Origin: Clostridium pasteurianum BC1
GTDB lineage: Bacteria > Bacillota > Clostridia > Clostridiales > Clostridiaceae
NCBI RefSeq assembly: GCF_000389635.1
Contig: NC_021182.1
Coordinates: forward strand, 4,815,925 to 4,879,924
DNA length: 64,000 bases
Direction of reading: 5' to 3'
The notes below the pieces were generated by a model. That model was not told where the DNA came from and did not search any database. It worked only from the letters and a program-made list of their open reading frames with translations. This document shows, piece after piece, positions 60,320 through 64,000 of this stretch (position 1 is its first letter; the number at the start of each line of letters is the position of its first letter). A program made the translations under genes and the position numbers.

Positions 60320-61240
60320 TTGTTAAAAAAAATTATTTTATTTATTGTAGTATTATCAATGCTGCTAACACTAGCTTCCTGCAAAAGTAGTTCTAATATT
60401 AGCAGTGATTCTACTAAAAATAACAATGGCAAACTTAATGTAGTTGTTTCATTTAATGCCATGAAAGAATTTGTAAATGCCATAGGGAAGGATAAAGTTA
60501 ATATAACCACCATGATACCTAATGGAACAGAGCCTCATGAATTTGATCCCAAGATAAAAGATTTTGAAACACTTTCTTCTGCAAAAGTATTTGTATATAA
60601 TGGATTAGGCATGGAAAAGTGGGCAGATAAGGCAGTACAATCAGTTGGAAACAAAGACTTAATAGCAGTAGAAGCCTCTAAAGGTGCAGATGGAATAAAA
60701 AATTCTGATCCTAGTTCAATTAAAGAAAATGGAGAATATGATCCTCATCTTTGGCTCAGCTTAAAGGGGGCTGAATTAGAATCAAATAATATAAAAGATG
60801 CTCTAATAAAAGCAGATCCTAATAACAAGGATTATTATGAAAAAAATTATACAGACTTTAAAAATCAGCTGGAATCTCTATATAATGATTATAAATCAAA
60901 ATTAGATACCCTGCCAAATAAAAGCTTTGTTACCGGTCATGCTGCTTTTGCTTATCTTTGCAGAGATTTTAATTTAAAACAAAACAGTGTAGAAGATGTA
61001 TTTGCAGAAGGAGAACCAAGCAGCCAGGAAATGGAGAAGCTTATTAATTATTGTAAAGAAAATAATATAAAAACTATCTTTGTAGAAAATATGGTAAGCC
61101 CAAAAGTTTCAAATACTTTAGCAAAAGAAGTAGGTGCTAAAGCTGAAAAAATTTATACACTTGAGAGTAAGGAAGACAATAAAGATTACATACAAAGTAT
61201 GAAATCTAATCTTGATGAGATATACAATAGTTTAAAATAA
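60320..61240 (+). CDS. Metal ABC transporter substrate-binding lipoprotein (ZnuA/MntA type)
   Basis: 306 aa cluster A-I solute-binding protein for Zn2+ or Mn2+. Lipoprotein signal with lipobox (L-A-S-C). Metal ligands: first His in PNGTEPHEFDPKIKD, second in YDPHLWLSLKGAE, third in SFVTGHAAFAYLCRDF, and the acidic ligand near the C-terminus (VENMVSPK / YTLESKEDN). I chose TTG 60320, 6 nt after GAGGTG, because it begins the signal peptide; the GTG at 60311 is part of the ribosome binding site. No permease or ATPase gene follows, so it is an orphan or works with a transporter encoded elsewhere. Promoter and operator are visible upstream. Confidence 0.88.
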   Translation: MLKKIILFIVVLSMLLTLASCKSSSNISSDSTKNNNGKLNVVVSFNAMKEFVNAIGKDKVNITTMIPNGTEPHEFDPKIKDFETLSSAKVFVYNGLGMEKWADKAVQSVGNKDLIAVEASKGADGIKNSDPSSIKENGEYDPHLWLSLKGAELESNNIKDALIKADPNNKDYYEKNYTDFKNQLESLYNDYKSKLDTLPNKSFVTGHAAFAYLCRDFNLKQNSVEDVFAEGEPSSQEMEKLINYCKENNIKTIFVENMVSPKVSNTLAKEVGAKAEKIYTLESKEDNKDYIQSMKSNLDEIYNSLK

Positions 61241-61320
61241 TTTTAGCCTTCTTCACAAATCCTTTCATAAATTCATATAATAAAAATGAATCAATATATT
61301 GTAAGGAAGGAATAAAAGCT

Positions 61321-62007
61321 ATGTACTATGAACCTGAAAATAATTACTACGCCACTCCCTATACCCGTCATAGTTCTTGCCATAAAAACAATAAAGATAA
61401 AACTCTAAGGGTAGATGGTAAAGGCGTTATAACGGCTGCCCCAGACACAGCCAATGTTGTACTTGGCATTCAAACTGAAAATATAAATTTGAAAACTGCT
61501 CAAAATGAAAATGCCATTATTGCTACAAAGGTTATTAATTCTTTAAAAGCTATAGGTATCAGTGAAAAAAATATAAGTACAGATAGCTATATAATAGAAC
61601 CTCAATACGATTTTGTTGATGGAAGACAAATTTTTAGATCCTATAGAGTTACAAATAATATACGAGTTACAACAAAAGATATTACTAATATTGGTCAGAT
61701 TGTAGATACTGCTACTGTAAATGGAGCAAATATAGTAAATAATATAAATTTCTTTTTATCAGATATAACACCTTATTATAGAAAAGCTCTAAATCTTGCA
61801 GTAGAAGATGCACTAATAAAGGCTAGGGCTATAAGCAATAGCCTAGGTGTAATATTAGATGAAATACCTATAACTGTCATAGAAGGAAACTATGACTGCA
61901 CACCACCTAGTGGAAGAAATACATTAGCTTTTGCTGCAAGTACACCTATTATACCCGGGCGGCTTACTATAAGTGCCAGCATAAATGCAACCTTCAATTA
62001 TGAATAA
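61321..62007 (+). CDS. SIMPL domain protein (DUF541)
   Basis: 228 aa. From residue 29 it matches the SIMPL fold: TLRVDGKGVITAAPDTANVV, SLKAIGISEKNISTDSYIIE, YRVTNNIRVTTKDITNIGQI, VEDALIKARAISNSLGV, and IIPGRLTISASINATFNYE at the end. The N-terminal 28 residues are Tyr/His/Asn rich (YEPENNYYATPYTRHSSCHK) and carry no signal peptide, unlike many SIMPL proteins, which are periplasmic. The tyrosine-rich head is reminiscent of spore-coat sequences. Function of the family is unclear. Independent gene with GGAAGGAAT upstream. Confidence 0.8.
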   Translation: MYYEPENNYYATPYTRHSSCHKNNKDKTLRVDGKGVITAAPDTANVVLGIQTENINLKTAQNENAIIATKVINSLKAIGISEKNISTDSYIIEPQYDFVDGRQIFRSYRVTNNIRVTTKDITNIGQIVDTATVNGANIVNNINFFLSDITPYYRKALNLAVEDALIKARAISNSLGVILDEIPITVIEGNYDCTPPSGRNTLAFAASTPIIPGRLTISASINATFNYE

Positions 62008-62088
62008 TGTAATTCATCTAAACTAAGTAATATAACAAAAATTTCACACAACGCACTTTATCAATAATACAATTTCTACACTATAACT

Positions 62089-62134
62089 AAAACCATGCAA
62101 AACATATCTAAAGGCTTCAGTTTTACATGGTTTT
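62089..62134. terminator. Bidirectional terminator
   Basis: AAAACCATG / CATGGTTTT outer stem with an inner AAAC/GTTT pair; lies between convergent genes. Confidence 0.65.
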
Positions 62135-62168
62135 AAATTATAGGGAAATGTACTAATCTCTATTTTAA

Positions 62169-63203
62169 TTATTCAATTTTTAGATATTCTTTTACATTAA
62201 AATCAATTTCTTTACCTGTCCTAAGCAAGTTCCTCAATTCTAATATTTTATAATCAAACTTACTAAGCAGCTCAAGATTGTTTTTCTCAACTTCACTTGT
62301 ATTTATTATCTTGCTGATGCCCCCATTTTTTATTACAATTCTCTTATTTCCCATTAGAGCCAGAATAGGATCATGAGTGGACATCAAAACTATTTTCTCC
62401 TTTTTTACCAAGAACTCTATGGCCTTTTTTCTATCTACTCCTGCATTTTCAATTTCATCTATAAGTACAATGGGAGACTTGCTAAGTAGTGCAGTATCAG
62501 CTATCATAAGTGCTCTAGACTGTCCTCCACTGAGTTGTGTAACTGGAACCTCCGGGGAAAATTTTTCTCCTGCCAAATCATTGGCACATTTTATTATAGC
62601 CTCTACTATTTCTTCAACATTTTCAATTTTACGACTTTTCGCATGTCTTGTAATAAATTCTGAAGTGCTTACATCCATAATAAAATTCATATTTTGCGAT
62701 AATTGTGCAATAAGCTTATTTTCTATGGAAAAACGTTTATCTTCCTCTGGTACCTTACCATTCACAAGTATTTGCCTTTTAGTTGGGGTATCGCCCTGAG
62801 CCAGACATTCAATATCTTCTAACAATCTGCTTTTACCTGAACCCGTAGGACCTACTATTGAAATTATTTCTCCTTTTTTTAAGGTTATACTTATGTTTTC
62901 TCTTTCCTTAAGCTTATTATATCCTCCAATTATAGTTACAGAATGTACTCCATCACTTTCATTATCATCTAATTTACCCATGTCCTTCATAAAGGCAATA
63001 AAATTATCGGATATCTGCTCTCTTCCAATACCAAGATTATCTAAAACTTCATCTGAAAAACTGGCTTCCAATTCTTTTATTGTCAGCTTCCTATCAAATT
63101 CTTTTAATCCAATAGAGTCAAAAAAATTTATTGCATAAGGATATTTATTAATTAAATCTGTTATTACCATAGATAACAATTCTTCATTTATAGTATTGTC
63201 CAT
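62169..63203 (-). CDS. ABC-type ATPase with N-terminal DUF1858-like domain
   Basis: 344 aa. The first ~75 residues (INEELLSMVITDLINKYPYA, FFDSIGL) resemble DUF1858. A stand-alone ABC ATPase follows: Walker A IVGPTGSGKSRLLEDIE, signature LSGGQSRALMIADTAL, Walker B PIVLIDEIENAGVD, H-loop MSTHDP. There is no transmembrane domain and no permease gene nearby. It is 12 nt downstream of a HypB/UreG-type GTPase gene. The pairing suggests cofactor or metallocentre assembly rather than transport. Start at ATG 63203, 7 nt after AAGGTGG; a start two codons earlier is possible. Confidence 0.75.
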   Translation of the reverse strand: MDNTINEELLSMVITDLINKYPYAINFFDSIGLKEFDRKLTIKELEASFSDEVLDNLGIGREQISDNFIAFMKDMGKLDDNESDGVHSVTIIGGYNKLKERENISITLKKGEIISIVGPTGSGKSRLLEDIECLAQGDTPTKRQILVNGKVPEEDKRFSIENKLIAQLSQNMNFIMDVSTSEFITRHAKSRKIENVEEIVEAIIKCANDLAGEKFSPEVPVTQLSGGQSRALMIADTALLSKSPIVLIDEIENAGVDRKKAIEFLVKKEKIVLMSTHDPILALMGNKRIVIKNGGISKIINTSEVEKNNLELLSKFDYKILELRNLLRTGKEIDFNVKEYLKIE

Positions 63204-63215
63204 AAGCATCCCACC

Positions 63216-63899
63216 TTAAAGAACCATTTTTTTAATATTTCCATTCTGATATTCCTTACCTATTTTAGTTTGACCAAGGCAATAGGAACAAACTGCAGCA
63301 GGCATAGGAAATCTTAATCTTTTGTTGGTAATTTCACTTATAACATTGCCATCCTTTAAGTTTTTACTTAAAGCATATGCTCCCTGCCCTGTTATTCCAT
63401 TGACAAAAACTATTTTTGCTTTAGGATTAGCCTGCTTTATTTCAAAGGCAAATACCTCTCTCTCTGCTTGAGAAACTATGTCTCCCTTTGTCACTACTAC
63501 TATATCTGCAAATTTAAGCATTGGACCTATTTTTTTAGGAGTATTTATACCAGATAAATTATCAATAACGCATACAGCAGGTATCTCTTTTATATGCGGT
63601 GAACACCTATTGCAAAGTCCTGCACTTTCACTTATAAGTATATCTAAGCCTTCTTCTATTCCCCAATTTACACATTCTTCAATATTGCTTACAAAAAAAT
63701 GATCGGGGCAAAGATTTCCTGATAATCCTACCTTTACAGGAACACCAATCTTTTCATACAACACATCATCATAGGATGATAGACAATCAAACTTAATAAC
63801 ACCTATTTTAGTTCCCTCTTCCTTTAAAAGTTCAATGGTCTTTATAATCACTGAAGTTTTTCCAGAAGATGGAGGCCCAGATACGGTAATTAATTTCAT
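63216..63899 (-). CDS. HypB/UreG-like SIMIBI-class GTPase
   Basis: 227 aa P-loop nucleotidase. Walker A TVSGPPSSGKTSVIIK, the switch region LISESAGLCNRCSP (E-S-A-G replaces the DxxG type seen in HypB/UreG), and the base-specificity motif VVTKGDIVSQAE (T/N-K-x-D). Two CxxC pairs (L-C-N-R-C and A-V-C-S-Y-C-L-G) look like a metal site. The family delivers nickel or organises cofactor insertion. Start taken as MKLITVSG at 63899; an earlier frame start overlaps the preceding gene. Part of an operon: partial gene, GTPase, ABC ATPase. The client enzyme is unknown. Confidence 0.75.
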   Translation of the reverse strand: MKLITVSGPPSSGKTSVIIKTIELLKEEGTKIGVIKFDCLSSYDDVLYEKIGVPVKVGLSGNLCPDHFFVSNIEECVNWGIEEGLDILISESAGLCNRCSPHIKEIPAVCVIDNLSGINTPKKIGPMLKFADIVVVTKGDIVSQAEREVFAFEIKQANPKAKIVFVNGITGQGAYALSKNLKDGNVISEITNKRLRFPMPAAVCSYCLGQTKIGKEYQNGNIKKMVL

Positions 63900-63904
63900 A
63901 TCAA

Positions 63905-64000
63905 TCACACTCTCCATTTTTTAATTTTACTTTTCCATTCATTTATAAACATGGTGTTTGTTGTATTTCTTATCTCATCCATGCTGTTTTCCCTTATATA
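63905..64000 (-). CDS. C-terminal end of an unidentified gene
   Basis: Only the last 31 codons are in the window: Y-I-R-E-N-S-M-D-E-I-R-N-T-T-N-T-M-F-I-N..., ending K-I-K-K-W-R-V and TGA. Basic helical tail, not enough to name a family. Its stop lies 5 nt before the GTPase start, so it is the upstream member of the same operon and could be the client of the GTPase/ATPase pair. Confidence 0.6.
   Translation of the reverse strand, partial: YIRENSMDEIRNTTNTMFINEWKSKIKKWRV

Noticed and set aside
1-64000. CRISPR arrays, rRNA operons and intact tRNAs
   Set aside because: None found: no regularly spaced short repeats, no rRNA-like sequence, and only a degenerate tRNA-like fragment at 13516-13546.

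Overview
The window is low-GC, single-chromosome-type DNA from a Clostridium sensu stricto-like anaerobe. The evidence is its AT-rich codon use, strong AGGAGG-type ribosome binding sites, a Gram-positive PolC, a GerMN-domain lipoprotein, a LysM plus GH18 spore-lysis type enzyme, a T-box in front of ilvE, and the local order rlmH / aminotransferase / SEC-C / CxxH-CxxC / GerMN / metallo-beta-lactamase / murA. I cannot name a species.

Layout. Positions 1-7.2 kb hold a partial KdgT permease, a SleL/YaaH-like glycosidase, a histidine-kinase remnant, three GNAT acetyltransferases in a row, a small HTH protein, and an alpha/beta hydrolase with a MarR regulator and two matching palindromic operators. 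Positions 7.3-35.95 kb form an accessory island. It runs from the 3' end of rlmH leftwards and is punctuated by four direct repeats. Each repeat re-creates the last codons of rlmH (GEPYHK plus stop, or close to it). That is the architecture of a composite SCC-like island at the rlmH 3' end. The resulting segments carry: (a) an attenuator-type leader, a double-GNAT gene and an MFS remnant; (b) an IS630 copy, a two-permease ABC-2 exporter with its own attenuator leader, a broken aldo/keto reductase, a MerR-methyltransferase fusion and an MFS pump; (c) a complete polC as the only gene; (d) two group II introns only 8 nt apart (one with an IS4 element in a domain I loop, the other with an IS1182 element in domain V), an IS3 element, and two beta-propeller proteins of foreign composition. 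No site-specific recombinase gene is visible in the window.

Positions 35.9-64 kb look like conserved backbone: rlmH, a pentapeptide protein, a PLP aminotransferase, SEC-C, CxxH/CxxC, a GerMN lipoprotein, a WalJ-like nuclease, murA, a 2H phosphoesterase, T-box-controlled ilvE, a LarA homologue, dUTPase, a DMT transporter, a subtilase, RNase Z, ferritin, 5'-nucleotidase, a MacAB-like export operon, a membrane-anchored MutS-like ATPase, a metal-binding lipoprotein, a SIMPL protein, and an ABC ATPase/GTPase pair. This half carries a 160-bp MITE-like repeat (two full copies in opposite orientation plus shorter relatives) and at least two copies of a structured RNA with the same flanking motifs.

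Functionally, the island is rich in genes typical of drug resistance and its regulation: acetyltransferases, efflux pumps, a MerR-methyltransferase, and leader peptides followed by tandem terminators. All functions are inferred from sequence motifs by eye; no database search was run.
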